Below are positions 33,050 to 46,615 of a stretch of DNA of 64,000 bases, in pieces. The notes under the pieces are model-generated. The model ran no database searches, was not told where the DNA came from, and saw only the letters and a list, made by a program, of their open reading frames with translations. The translations under genes were made by a program, and so were the position numbers. Positions within the stretch are counted from its first letter, which is position 1. Each line of letters begins with the position of its first letter. The DNA comes from Agelas oroides (Eukaryota; Porifera; Demospongiae; Agelasida; Agelasidae), in the NCBI GenBank assembly GCA_949130485.1, contig OX422204.1:992001-1056000 (forward strand), written 5' to 3'.

Positions 33050-33232
33050 GTGGTGAATGCCTGAGAGTGTGTGGACATGACATGGGAAGTAGGTGACTGC
33101 CTGAGAGTGTGGACATGACATGGAAGGTAGGTGACTGCCTGAGAGTGTGTGGACATGACATGAGAGGTAGGTGACTGCCTGAGAGTGTGGACATGACATG
33201 AGAGGTAGGTAACTGCCTGAGAGTGTCTACCG
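33050..33232. repeat. About 38-bp tandem repeat, nearly five units
   Basis: Units read TGACTGCCTGAGAGTGTGTG then GACATGACATGGGAGGTAGG with small length changes. It lies in the 3' flank of DENND4, possibly in its 3' UTR. Confidence 0.85.
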
Positions 33233-33400
33233 ACTCTCTGATATGCATGTACAATATAGTGCACATCAGATATATATATCTAGTTTGTTGCTATTCAGAA
33301 TGTATAAAGCAGTATAAATAGTAGATTGTGGACAAATGGAATTTTTAAACCAACAAATTTCAGTCTGACAGTAGCTGCTATCTGTCCAGCTGAAGAGTTG

Positions 33401-34502
33401 CTAGCTGACTTGGAGACAGCCAAACTCTCTCCGGCATTGCAGAGCTCGTGGTGAGGGGCAATAGTCATCAAGGCGCAAGAGGACGGAGAATTCTCGCGGA
33501 AGACGCTGGACATTCTGCAGATACTCACGTTCAAACAGATCTGGTGGAGTGTGTACTTGATGTGATGTATTGTGGATTACTAGTAGTGTGCAAGTAGTGT
33601 GATATGGAATATACTGTGCAAGCTAGAAACCGTGATAATGTGCCTACCAATATCAATGTTCCCATCTGATAGCACAGACTTGAGGAAGAGGATCTCCCTG
33701 TACACACTCCGTGACAAAAGCCCCGCCCCTTCCTCCCCGACCCCTTGTTTCCTCCTGTCCTCCAGTAGACTGTTGAGAACAGTGAGAAAGTCGCCACATT
33801 GTGTGCGTGCTACCAGTGACTGTAGCTGACTACACGGCGTGAGTACATAGGAGGGGAAGGAGAGGAGAGGGGAAGAGGAGAGGAAGAGGGAAGAGGAGAT
33901 TATAAAGGCAGTCTATTATCTCTTGCACATGAGGCTTACGATTCTGAGTCCCTCCTTGTGAGCTGGGGGTTGGGGGGAAGCTGCATTGTTCTGGGAACTG
34001 CAGAGAAACAATACACAATAGTCCACACACCTATCCACATGACCACCACATGGCTGTCATGTGACCATCACATGACTGTCACATGACCACCACATGACCA
34101 TCACATGACCGTCACAAGACTGTCACATGACCACCACATGACCATCACAATGCCTACCTTTGCCCAGCCAGACGAGGTAGAGAGGGTTTCTTACACCAGG
34201 AAAACAGGAGTCCCACAGCAGTTCCACCTTCATCTGAACATAATGCTGACAGAGGAGGGGGGAAGAGAGAGGAGAGGGAAAGAGAGAGGAGGGGGGAAGA
34301 GAGAGGAGAGGGGAGGTAAGTAGAACAAACTGTTGTGCCAAAGTGCTAACACAGCAATGTGTTATGCCTCCCACACTGTTAGCTAGCTTACCTTCCTGAG
34401 CTCCTGGTTGCCTCTGGTGAGGCTCCAGAGAGGAAGGAGGGGGAGGTATGTCGGCAGCTGCAGACGAGAGAAATACCACACCAGATTCCAGTACATGATG
34501 GG

Positions 34503-34571
<69 letters not shown>

Positions 34572-37500
34572 ACCAGTCCTTCCCTCAAATCTCACTTGTA
34601 CACACAAATTCTTTCTCCTCTACCCTCCCTCACCTGTCCCTAACAAGCTCCTCCTTCTCCAGCCCTCTCCCACCCTCCTGTGTGATGAAGGACTCCACCT
34701 CCTTCCTTAGCACCACGGGGCTCAGGTAGGGGACCACCAGTGGACGAAAACTCTCCGTACAATAACGAGGCTAAGTGGAGGAAAGGGAGGGACATCCATT
34801 CTTACACACATGTAGTTCTGTGCTGAGCATGGTACGCTTGTAGAAAGCGAGGGACACCTCAAGGTCATTCAGTATAGTTCCATGTCCCCAGGCTCTCCCG
34901 TACATAAGTATCATAACTTGTAAAAAAAATCTTTGCATGCTGCAAGCGACTAAAATCTGGGCGGGAGCTGTACAACTAGGTACACATGGGAACAAGAAGG
35001 AAAACATGATTGTAAACGAGTGAATCTTACGGTCTTCTCTCTCCTCTGTGATGCCTCACTCCCTCCTTCCCCTTCCATCTTCAATTCCACAGTGGGGGGC
35101 ATGGGAGGAGGCTGGTAGGGGACAGGGGCACTAGAGGATCGCCTGTGACCTCTTACTTTCATCCGAGCAATATAGCTACTGACACCAGCATCGGGCTCAT
35201 CATCCTGTCCTTTGCCTGGAGAGACGGCAGCAACTGTCGATATCGGCAAGGAACGTGTCTGGGATTGGGGGGATGGGTTGGCTATAGAATCCCCCCTGTT
35301 GAGTTCTGAGACCACAATCTTAACGCTGGCGGGTTGCTCTTCAGATGCTGAACCAGTGTTCGAGTTTTCCACCTTGTCAGATTCGCTAGAAGTTCTTGAG
35401 GGAGCGACTAACAACCTGGCTGGGAGCGGTGACTCCACATCATTCCAGTCTTGGTTGCTTATAACAGGACCATTGTTTCTCTGCACGTCTGCACTATTGT
35501 CTAGCTTCCTCTGGTTTGCCAGTCGCCTGTGGAGGGGGTCGGTGCGAGGAGGGGTGAACAGGAGACCAGGGGGGTACTCCAATTTGGCTCCATCTATTGT
35601 GTCAAAACCTGTAGGACTGGGACTGCCCCGCCCCTCACCCACTACCGAGTTCTGGGTGGGCAGGGCCTGTGACTGTATCCCCTTTTGAGAGTTGTGGTCG
35701 ATATTGCCGGTATTCTTCATTATATTTGCCTTCCTCCTGTCCCATGTACTGCTCTTGCTAGGGGTGAACGGTCCGTCCATTTCCTCATCATCTTCCTCTA
35801 TGACATCTTTCTGTTGTTGCTGTTTCATCTTGTTCTCAGAGTAAGGAAGAGTCTGTGATTGTGACATGATGGGATGGTGTGACAGTGGGATGGTGTGATG
35901 TGGGATGGTGTGACGGTGGGATGGTGTGATGGTGGGAGGTGTGATGGTGGGATGGTGTGACAGTGGGATGGTGGGAGGTGAAGGTTGTCGTAAACATATC
36001 TCTCTTGATTTCCTCATTGCAAAATCAAAGAGGAGGAAAGGAAGAAGATGGAGAGGAAGATGGGGAGAGGAGGAGGAGCGAAAAAGGAGAGTAGGGAATA
36101 GAGATGGGAAAAGGGAGAGAAAAGATGAAGAAGAAGTGGAGAAGGAGGTCTACCTGTTTGGTAGTGATAGTCAGAGAAGCCACCAGCCGGGTCTGGCAGT
36201 AGGGACAAGTCGTTTTGTAGTCTGCGTCGCTGCTACTCCAGTTGGCCATGATCACCTCATCATAGAGTAGGCTCTTGCAGGAGGGGCACTGCGAACACGA
36301 GGTCAGCTCCACATGGAGCTGGGGAGCCTCCGAGTCACGCACGTGCACCACCCTACAGGCAGGCAGCAACAACAGAGGAGTCAAGGGAGCATCAAGATCA
36401 CACAGACTGCAAGTATATTCTGAACTAGCCTTGTTCCCAATTCCGTCTGAAAAGTCTGAGTCTGGGAATGAGGCTAAATCTGAACACTCAATATACACCA
36501 CATCACATGACATCACATGACATCACATGACATCACAAGACATCACATGATATCACATGAGCTCACACGACATCACATGAGCTCTATAAAAGCTGTATAC
36601 CTGCTTAACCTCCGGACCTTGGTTGAGCCCTGCTCCCCAGAGCTGTACTGCCACACCCCCCTTGCCAGCCTCTCCTCTCCTCCCCCTCCCTCCTCCTCCA
36701 CCCACCGGGGGGATTTCTCTGCCATGTATGAAGAGTCTCCTCTTACGACATAGTCTCCTCCCCCCATCACCATCCCCGTGGAGAGCTTGTACACCTTCCC
36801 ATAATGGAGTGAACCACCAGACACCTAACGATGGGGGGGGGGGGGGGGGGATATGTATGATAACTCTTCTCCCATCACCCTCCACCTGTCTATCCTCCAC
36901 TTCCCTCCTCGTCATACCTTTCTCTTCAATGGGTACAGCTTTCCCCCTGAGCCATTGCCCTCCTCATCCTCCACACCAACGTCCAAAGCACTGATTGATT
37001 TGCGACTGGAGATCGACGCACTTCGTGTTATCAAGCTAAAATCAGGCTCCCCCATTGTGTCATGGCTACGATGGTTGTTGTGGCTATGAACCTTGAGAAG
37101 GTAGAAGCATGCGTAGATGACAATCTTGAGAATTCGCCAGTTATGCTTGTTGCTCGGCCATTTCCCCTCAATCACCGTCTTGTTGTAGAAACCGTAGGTG
37201 ACTGCGTTAGGTTGGATCCCAGCTTTGATCATCTCGTGGTAGACCCGGACTGCGAGGGCTGGTCGTCCTAACTTCACACACTGTTCCATGAGGACACGGT
37301 AACAGACCTAAGAGAGAGAGGGGAGAGGAGGAGAGAGAGGAAGAGAGGGGAGAGAGGAGGGGGTGATGGGAGAGGGGAGAAGAGAGGGGGTGGAACTAAA
37401 GTGGTACCCAAATGCACACACCACACACACCTCATCACTGGGCAGAGCTTGTTTCTTCCTCATGTCCTCGAGTAGGTTCAGTGCCTGAGAGAGAACACCA

Positions 37501-39787
37501 ATCTTGTTCCAGTGTGTGGAGAGATGGGAGGGGAGCAGCACATACCTGGGGGAGGGAGAGAGAGATGGTGAGAGGGAGAGAGAGATGGTGAGAGGGAAGA
37601 GGGATGGGAGAAGGAGGGAGGGAAGTTGAAAAATAAAAAAAATGAAGCTCATCTAATGTGGAAGAGGAAGTACAGTACCAGAGGCTGCAAATGTGAGAGA
37701 GAAGACACTTGGACCACAGGTCGTCGTTCCTCTGGGCTCTCTCCAGTGTCTAGTGGAGGAGGGATGGTGTGGAGGGATGAGGGGTAAGGGTGTGTGATGA
37801 GTGAGGAGGTGTGGGGACTTACCTGTATGTCCTTGTTCTTCTCGGCCAGCGTCCTCCGGGCCACCATGGGGGAGCCCGGGAGGATAGACCAAGTGGAAGA
37901 ACTCCGCACCATCAGGTGACTTTGTGAGTCAAAGAGATGGGCATCCAGCTGCGGAAACACCTGGTAGCTGAGAGGAGAGAGGGAGGGAGGAAGAGAGGAG
38001 GGGGGGAGGAAGAGAGGGAGAGTGAGAGAGAAGGCCGAGGATAAGAGTGGTGTCTACTTGTCTGTGTCGGTGTGTTCTATGGTGTCACAGTCACAGGTAA
38101 AGTACCTGTATGTCTTTCCCTTGGGCAGTTTGCTGTTGTTGGGTGGAACAGCGACCACTGTCGGGAGGTCGGAACGACTGTGTGGAGAAAAGGTACACAA
38201 TGGTCTCTTGTACTTTGGACTTTGCCCTCTGAACTCACCGGGTGACGTCTGCTCCAACATCCAATAGTTTAGCAGAGGGGTCTGACAGCACCTGGAGGGA
38301 TAATGATATTTATAGCTCACATATGTACTAAAACAGGACTATTCTATGGAGGTGACCGTTTTCACATGCAGACAGACAGACAGACAGATAGACAGACAGA
38401 TAGACGGACAGACAGACAGACAGACAGATGGGCATACCTTCTCAGTACACTCGTCAAAGAAGGCCAGTGCTGTGCTCTGGGCATGTGCAAACGATCGCTG
38501 CTCGATGAAAGCGTTGAAGATCTGCGTGTCAAAGAAGTAGGAGAAGAACGGCCCCTCAGCTGCTGGACAGTGCTTTAGGAAGAGCTGGTGATCAAAGAGG
38601 TGAGAGGCGTCACGAGAACGCTCACAAGGAGCGGAGAGAAGTGGCTTAAGACACATCCTGGAGGTGAGGGAAGGAGGAGGAGGGGGAGGAGGAGGGAGAG
38701 GGGGAGAGGGGGAGGGGGAGGGAGAGGAGAGTAGAGGAAGAAGGAGAGGGGGAGGAAGGGAGGGGGAGGACAATACAGCGCAAATGAAAGTTTACATCAA
38801 ACTTCAGAAGAGGCTGTGTATGATGGTGTGTCTGTGAGAGGGTCACGAACCTGTATTGTCTGAGAATGGTGGCATGGAAATGGAGGAAAGCTTCTCTTAT
38901 CTCCACGTCAACCGTCTCCTGGGGAACGAGAGGGAACGAAACAACTGGCTAATGTAACCACTACAACAGTATTGCGTTCAGTTGACCACTTGCCAGACGC
39001 TACTAGACGTATTTCTTACTAGGTTTGTCTCCCTGTACTCCATGGGGGCTACCTGGACAGCAAAGTCAAACCCTGGGTCCAAGCCTTGTGCAGTGGAGGA
39101 GGGGGGGGGGAGGAGGAGGAGGGGGGGGGAGGAAGGAGAGCAAAGGAGGGGGGGAGAGGAGGAAGGAGAGAGGAGGGTGGGGGGGGGAGGAAGGAGAGCG
39201 AAGGAGGGGAGAGGAGGAAGGAGAGAGGAGGAGGGGGGAGAGGAGAAGGAGAGAGGAGGGTGGGGGGGGGAGGAAGGAGAGCGAAGGAGGGGAGAGGAGG
39301 AAGGAGAGAGGAGGAGGGGGGAGAGGAGGAAGGAAGGGGGGAGGAAGAGGGAAGGGGGAATATGTTGGTATACATAGGGGATGTGTCTGTGGCTACTCAA
39401 GTACCTGCTACTTTAGCAGACAGGACGTTGAGTGCTTGTTTGAGAATCTTCTGGGGTTTCTGCAGAGAAGAACGAGGAGAGAGAGAGATAAAGGGGCAGG
39501 AAGGGAAGGAGGGATGAAAGGGAGCATCGGGTAGAGGGCAGAAGAGAAGAGGCGGGAAGGAAGAGAAGGGAAAGGAAAGAGAGGGGGGACGCACAGAGGG
39601 AAGGGGCCTCTTCTCCAGAAGGTGCTTTGCCTCTTTGCTCCTACACAAATAAAGATAAGAACATCTTCTTCACAGCACGCCCTCTTCCTCAGCTGTGGAT
39701 CACTCACAGTGTGATGAGATTGGCGTCAAGGTCTACCACACACACCTCCACTGGCTTCTCAAACACATCAAAATACTGGCTGTCGAT

Positions 39788-39822
<35 letters not shown>

Positions 39823-42800
39823 CTACTTTCACCTTTGCATATGGCCGCCCTCTCTGCCCTCTCTCCCCTCTCTCCCTCCTCTCCTTTCCCCCTCTCTCCC
39901 CCCTCCACACCTTCCTTACCCCCTCCCTCCTCTCTCCTCCCCCCACACCCTCACCTATGATGAAGGGTACGGGTGCCTGTAGATAGCTGGAGAAGGCGAG
40001 GGGGCACATGGGGATGTACGTACACTGCCAGGAGAAGGGGAAGAGGATGGATCGGAGTGCCTCTCCAACACAGGTGAGGAGGGCTCGACGAGAGGAGTGG
40101 AGGACCACCTTCTGTTCCAGGAGGAGGAGAGAGAGCAGTGTGAGACAGTTGTCTGTGTCCAGGGAGCAGAGGAGAGACCAGTGGGTAGAGACACTGTGAG
40201 GGGTGAGGAAGAGGGGGGGGTGAAGAGGAGGGAGAGAGGGAAAAGGAGGGAGAGAGGGAAAAGGAGGGAGAGAGGGAAAAGGAGGGAGGAGCGGATGGAG
40301 AGAGCAGTGATGTTAACCTCAACTCCCCTCTCCCCCTCCACACACACACACACCCCACACTCTCCCCCCTCCACACACACACACACCCCACACTCTCCCC
40401 CCTCCACACACACACACACCCCACACTCTTCACCTGAGGGGTAGTGGTGTCTGTACAGGCAGTGAGAACACAATGTGCACACTACCAATCATCATGAGTA
40501 CCCTCGGCCTCTCCATGGTCGGGAAGGGAACGTCCAACATCAAGTTACTAATGTACCTGCAAACAGAACAGTGATTACATTCAGTGACATCACAGTGGCT
40601 GCTTGTCCCACCTCTCAATGGGGAGGTGTAGATTGGAGGAGATGGAGAGGCGGTAGAGGGCGGAGAGGAAGGATTTGAAGGATGAGAAGAATGGCCAGTG
40701 GGAGAGAACACAGATGCACTTGTTCATATGCAGCACATCCTGTCAGCAGGGTAGAGGTGGAGGGGGGTGGAGGGGGGTGGAGGGGGGTGGAGGGGGGTGG
40801 AGGGAGGTGGAGGGAGTGGAGGAGTGGAAGGGGACATAGGTGTGTAGGTCTAAGAGGAGCAATTGTGGGCTCTATTTTCCTTCCCCTTCTTCTACCTTTT
40901 CACTGACGCTGAGAGCTTTTCTCATTTCTGGTAGACCACTGTGCTCTGTCACCTGCTCATAAAACATGACTGCTGCTCCGTACATCTGTGGAGGGAGGGA
41001 GGGAGGGAGGAAGGACAAGGAAGAGGGGGAGGAGAAAGGAAGAGGAGATTATTACTGCACAAAGACAAGGTTGCTGATCGGCTTACACACTGTCCCTTAG
41101 CGTTGGTGAGAGCAAAGGTAGAGAATGTTGGGAGGGGGAAGGAGGCACGGCGGTCCCAGTGTTCGATGGAGACTCCAAACGGGAGGCAGAAGAGGGGGAC
41201 ACTCGGGGGGAGGGGAAACTCAGAGTAGTCCTTCATTGGGTACCTGATGATGGGAGGGAGGGAGGGAGGAAAGAAGGAAAGGAGGGAGGAAGGAGGGAGG
41301 AAGGAGGGAGGAAGGAGGGAAGGCAAGAGGGAGGGAGGGAGGAAGGAAGGAAAGGAAAGGAGGGAGAGAGAAGAGGGAGGGAAGGAGGAAAGGCAAGACA
41401 GAGGAAGGAAGGAGAGAGAAAGGAGGGAAGGGAGAAAGGAGGGAGGGAGGAAGATAATATTATTCAAACGTACCACACCTCACAGGCCCAGACCTGCTGA
41501 TGAGCTCAGGGGTGTAAGAGGTTGCCGGGGGATGCACAATGCTGGTACGGAAACAGAGAAAGAGGGAGGGGCCCATTAGTCCCTTGTTGAGGTCCAGTTG
41601 GAGCAGCTTGTAGCCCGGGGGTGGCTCCTCGCCCTACGGGGGGGGGGGGGGGGGGAACAAACATTTATGGTACTCTAGCATTTCACCCCTCCCTTTCCCT
41701 CCTCCCCTCCTCTTTCCCTCCCCCACCTTGCTGGGAATGATGACACACAGCCCTGTGATGGCAGTGTTATGGCCGTACAGAACTCCTTTCTTGAAGGTGA
41801 GGAAGGTGGGTGTCCCTCCCTGGTTCAGGTCAGCCGGTCGGCCACCAACTGAGAAGGCCAGTGTCTCATGGCCAGGGGGAGGGGAGCGGTTCTGATTGGC
41901 ATAGAACACACTGTAAGAGTGTGGGGTGCAGGGGTGGTAAGTGGGAGGGAGTGGTTTGTGTGTATGTGTGGGGGGGGGGGGGAGGGGGATTGTCTACTGC
42001 TTTGGTACACAATACGACCTTTAACCTCACACTACCGTACACACGTCACCTGATTTCAGTGATGGGCGGTTTGTCTCTGGCCTGCTGGTAGCACAGGTGG
42101 ACACCGCTGCTGAACAGACTACCAGCATTCAAATTACCACTGTGGCCACTGGGTGTGGTCTCAATACAGCTGGAGGGATGTGTGTGTATGTGTGTGGGCA
42201 ATCAATGAACCACATCCCCTGAATAAAAGGTAGGCCCAGACGTTATGCAAGAGTCACCCACTGTGCACAGTTTTACAGTCAGTTTCCTGTTCACTGGTTC
42301 CTCGGTGACCCCACAGACATTGAGCTCAGCGTTCAGCGCTAAGCGAGTGTAACAATCTATTGTGTACTTAATGGACTCTGCCCTTGGCAGTTTCCAAGCT
42401 GTATTTCCCCATAAGCAAGTCACCATACAAGTACAAGCAAATCTGAAGTACACTGGTAGAACACGTTTTGTCTTGCACATACATACACTATATTCCTCGT
42501 TACACTACAAGCATGACACAAGTATCCATTCAGCCAATTAAGTGTTAAAGCAGTGTTGCTATGGCAACTACAAGAGCTGTACTACAGTAATCAATGTTTG
42601 TACACTTGTAATTAAGGATGTATACATACACGTGGACGTAAACGTAAACATGTATCTACGTATAGAGAGAATGAGAGGGAGAATATCTTCATATACAAAC
42701 CTACTGATCCAGATCCTATCCCCGCGACCCCTCCCTCACCTGTATCCCTTGGGAGGACTCTCATACCGCGAGAACACAACAGCAATATCAGTGATGGGGT

Positions 42801-42918
42801 TGGTACTCGTCTGTGGGAGGTCCACATCTTCAGAGGGAAACTGCTCGAACCGAGTAAGGTTTTGTCCAACCCCAACCACCACAAAGTAGTCAGCAAGACG
42901 TTCTGGACGTCCCTCCAT
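33401..42918 (-). CDS. DENND4: DENN domain protein of the DENND4 family (Rab10 GEF)
   Basis: DENND4 proteins are exchange factors for Rab10. Thirty exons in frame, 1,560 residues: 42740..42918, 42050..42169, 41727..41910, 41494..41633, 41087..41243, 40896..40985, 40612..40739, 40434..40556, 39955..40193, 39708..39789, 39595..39640, 39405..39459, 39020..39084, 38851..38918, 38438..38657, 38239..38291, 38106..38177, 37823..37967, 37679..37749, 37431..37545, 36918..37307, 36601..36824, 36154..36352, 35031..35852, 34634..34770, 34392..34503, 34158..34245, 33940..33980, 33648..33825, 33401..33540. MABP (about 40-205), three DENN parts (210-650; [47 protein letters not shown]), PPR-like repeats (735-835; [20 protein letters not shown]), a CPSC/CPYC zinc-ribbon-like pair (about 1018-1040), a long Ser/Pro linker and conserved C-terminus ([16 protein letters not shown]). 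Human DENND4A is about 1,860; the linker is shorter. Exon 33940..33980 could start upstream. Confidence 0.92.
34505..34569. repeat. (GT)n microsatellite in DENND4 intron
   Basis: About 32 uninterrupted GT dinucleotides next to an exon acceptor (on the minus strand, a CA run right before the acceptor). Confidence 0.95.
36426..36476. mobile_element. 51-bp palindromic element (TAGCCT...AGGCTA), DENND4 intron
   Basis: Ends TAGCCTTGTTCCCA and TGGGAATGAGGCTA are inverted repeats around a ~23-bp centre. Same family as 46779-46823 and 62705-62755. Confidence 0.75.
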
Positions 42919-43225
42919 CTCAGACAGCTGGCATCAGATGATCTGAAAGCTATCCAAATAGAGTGAAATTGATAGGATGACCCTTCCAGACAAAGAGGAT
43001 CACTCCATAAACGTATCATACTTCATAGGAGTTGATGTGGGAGATCATAAACACAAAACGTTTTATTTGATCGACTCACAGCTCTTGGAGAGGTCTTGGC
43101 TGCTTGCAGACTCATCCACTGCACGAGTGAACCCCCCCAATCATCACAAAGGAGGCGGGGCCGGACAATCTACATGACGTCACAAACAATTGTATGACGT
43201 CACTTGCATGACGTAACAACCAAAC
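42919..43225. promoter_or_regulatory. Divergent promoter, DENND4 / NDUFS7, with CRE cluster
   Basis: Two perfect TGACGTCA palindromes (43175-43182, 43195-43202) and one TGACGTAA (43209-43216), within 50 bp of the NDUFS7 ATG. A GGAGGCGGGGCC GC box lies at 43151-43162. CREB/ATF regulation is inferred from these sites. Confidence 0.7.
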
Positions 43226-44648
<1,423 letters not shown>

Positions 44649-45298
44649 CGCCAGCCGATTTGTCTCTGTGTACGTATGTATATTCAGTGTCTGTTATTAC
44701 ACCAGTGAATGTTCAGTATATGCTTATTTGTTTGTATCATTTGCTGAGTATGCAAATTATTTAACAGTTGTTGTCACAATGTCTGTTATTGTGGGACATG
44801 TCTCTGACCAGTCACATTACAGCTAGTGAGTGACAGCTCCATCTCTGCAGGAGCACATGTTACTAGAGCGCATAAGAACGGGCAGCTAGAGTAAGAGCGT
44901 GTAACTATGTAAAATTCCAAACCGGGCGGAATTTACTGCCAGTACTAAAAATAGTAACATGTATGTGCAGCTGCACATAGACTATATAAGCCTTTGTTGC
45001 TAAGCACGTGACCGAGTGTTCTATTTTTAGTACGTACAGTTCAATAATTTTGCCCAGACTATAGGCTTCTATTGGAGTTACACGCTCTTACTCAAGCTGC
45101 CTGTTCTTATGCGCTTTTGAACAAGGAGATAGTTAGGTCAGTCTTGGCTGGAGGGGTTAGTTAGACACCGAGTTCAAGGTGACTTACAGCCCTTGCACTG
45201 ACCAATCATATTAAGAGCATTTCATCACAGCAAAAGCACCAAACAAAACAATTGTGTGGGTAGTGTATACACATGGACTGCACTACACAATACAGCCA
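44649..45298. other. Intergenic, NDUFS7 and small unknown gene tail-to-tail
   Basis: 650 bp, mostly occupied by the inverted-repeat element at 44865-45117. No gene found. Confidence 0.45.
44865..45117. mobile_element. Inverted-repeat (MITE-like) element
   Basis: About 253 bp. Ends of about 42 bp are inverted repeats (AGAGCGCATAAGAACGGGCA on the left, its near complement TGCCTGTTCTTATGCGCTTT on the right). A second inner pair (GTACTAAAAATAG / TTTTTAGTAC) suggests a nested fold. Non-coding. Confidence 0.85.
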
Positions 45299-46303
45299 CT
45301 ATAAATCAACTGGACTATCATCATCTGATTCTGTTCTGGGAACTTTCCGGTCTCTGCCACCCTGCTGTTCTGTGTGCATGTGACCTCGCTTTAGAGAGAT
45401 CTGAAGTGGAGAGTACAGAATAAGCAGCTAAGCATTGACCAATCAGAGAGCCCCTCCCTCCTTTTCCAGCTACTGTGAGCTATTACTATTGGCTAGCCTT
45501 TGCATGTAACCTGTTCAACTCCTTCCCCCCCTTCCCTGGATCCCCCCCCCCCCCCCATATGTGAGGTTAGTGGACTTACTCTTCGTTTTCTTGACGCTTC
45601 TTTCTCCATTTCTCTTAGTAGTAAACTCTGTGTGTCGGTGACTATCACTGGATCAGGGAGGAAAGCAGCACTGTAAGTAAATACCAGGCTAGGGGGAAAG
45701 CCCTGAAACTTTGGTGTGGCTGGTATGTTAAGAGAAACAGCAATTCCTCAGGACTTCCACTGGAACGCATTAACAGGTGATGTATATGCAAACAACATCT
45801 TCAACAATGCACCCTCAAAATCCTACCAGTGACATGCAATTAACCCCTCATGCCTGTCTGGACTCTTCACCCTATCTAAAAGCTCTGGAGCCCGCCCAGA
45901 TGTCAACCCACACACAACCAGTGCATGTGATGGCGTACCTTGTGCATTCTCATCCTTGTCTCCAGATTTCAAGCGAATGTAGTTCCTCACGGAACAGTTC
46001 TAGGGAGGTAGCATGGAAGCACCACGTAAATGAGCCACTGACATTATCTACGAGAGACTTCAGACTGCACACCAGCTCTAGTAAAGCCAGCAGGCTGGTT
46101 TTACTAGAGAGAGAGACTTCAGACTGCACACCAGCTCTAGTAAAGCCAGCAGGCTGGTTTTACTAGAGAGAGAGACTTCAGACTGCACACCAGCTCTAGT
46201 AAAGTTTTACTGATTGTATTCTAGTACTTACCCTAAAACAGCCTTGGGAAAATCTGGAGAAGTTGTCTTTATCGTGAATGGGAAGATCTTTCAGAATATC
46301 CAT
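45299..46303 (-). CDS. Small basic protein, unrecognised
   Basis: I do not recognise it. Five exons (46232..46303, 45939..45999, 45827..45884, 45580..45670, 45299..45388) give 123 residues with all junctions in frame and good GT-AG sites. It opens MDILKDLPIHDKDNFSRFSQ, has a Cys-bearing middle (GCFRNCSVRNYIRLKSG, LIACHCAAFLPDPV), a short helix (LLLREMEKEASRKRRRGH) and an acidic end (PRTESDDDSPVDL). The SRKRRRGH and DRKVPRTE stretches look like nuclear-localisation signals. No signal peptide or membrane helix. Five correct junctions are hard to get by chance, so the gene is probably real. It lies 312 bp upstream of the ACSBG 3' end on the same strand. Confidence 0.7.
46054..46205. repeat. 59-bp tandem repeat with internal palindrome
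   Basis: About 2.6 units in intron 1 of the small unknown gene. Each full unit holds CTAGTAAAGCCAGC then GCTGGTTTTACTAG, a 14-bp inverted repeat with one mismatch. Confidence 0.85.
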
Positions 46304-46615
46304 GCTCCCGCCGCACACAGCAGCCGTTGGTGGGTACCTCAGGCTCCTGGCCTTTTTTGTTTATGGTCTGTGACGCAATGATCGCCGCTAGCGCTGTGCC
46401 ACGCCCACGTTAGTGGTCACGTGACCATAAACCGCCTGGGCAGCCCCACCCACTTTCATGTGGAGATACTGAACTTGCCCTACATTATTATACTGGAAAG
46501 CATGATTGTATATATGCTAAACCAGATATTGTGGTGCTTCCAATTTGATCTACATACCGTCTTCATATATAGCTACACATAAATACAACAGCTCCTTGAA
46601 TACATGGACACAGAG
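46304..46615. promoter_or_regulatory. Upstream region of small unknown gene, with CLEAR-like site
   Basis: Contains TGGTCACGTGACCA (46414-46427), a perfect 14-bp palindrome with a CACGTG E-box core in GTCACGTGAC, the sequence bound by TFEB/USF-type bHLH-zip factors. About 110 bp upstream of the start codon. The rest is ACSBG 3' UTR and flanking DNA. Confidence 0.5.

Larger units (their letters stand above)
32106..33400. other. Intergenic between RPS6 and DENND4, with repeats
   Basis: 1.3 kb with no supported gene. It holds a half-copy of the dispersed palindrome (CCTGGGAACGAGGCTAG near 32307-32323), a tandem of GATTGGTCTGACTTATNC units (32350-32410), a GC-rich island (32400-32660) with CGCCAGCAGC words and a donor-like GTAAGTGC at 32659, a 76-bp hairpin (32730-32805) and a 38-bp array (33050-33232). 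The GC-rich island could be a non-coding transcript start. Confidence 0.45.

Noticed and set aside
33514-33540. Possible 12-nt micro-exon ending at a GTGAGT before the last DENND4 exon
   Set aside because: Reading straight through gives a better protein match ([14 protein letters not shown]) and correct phase with the previous exon.
33981-33997. DENND4 exon start at 33997
   Set aside because: That acceptor would need a phase the previous exon does not supply; the acceptor at 33980 keeps frame.
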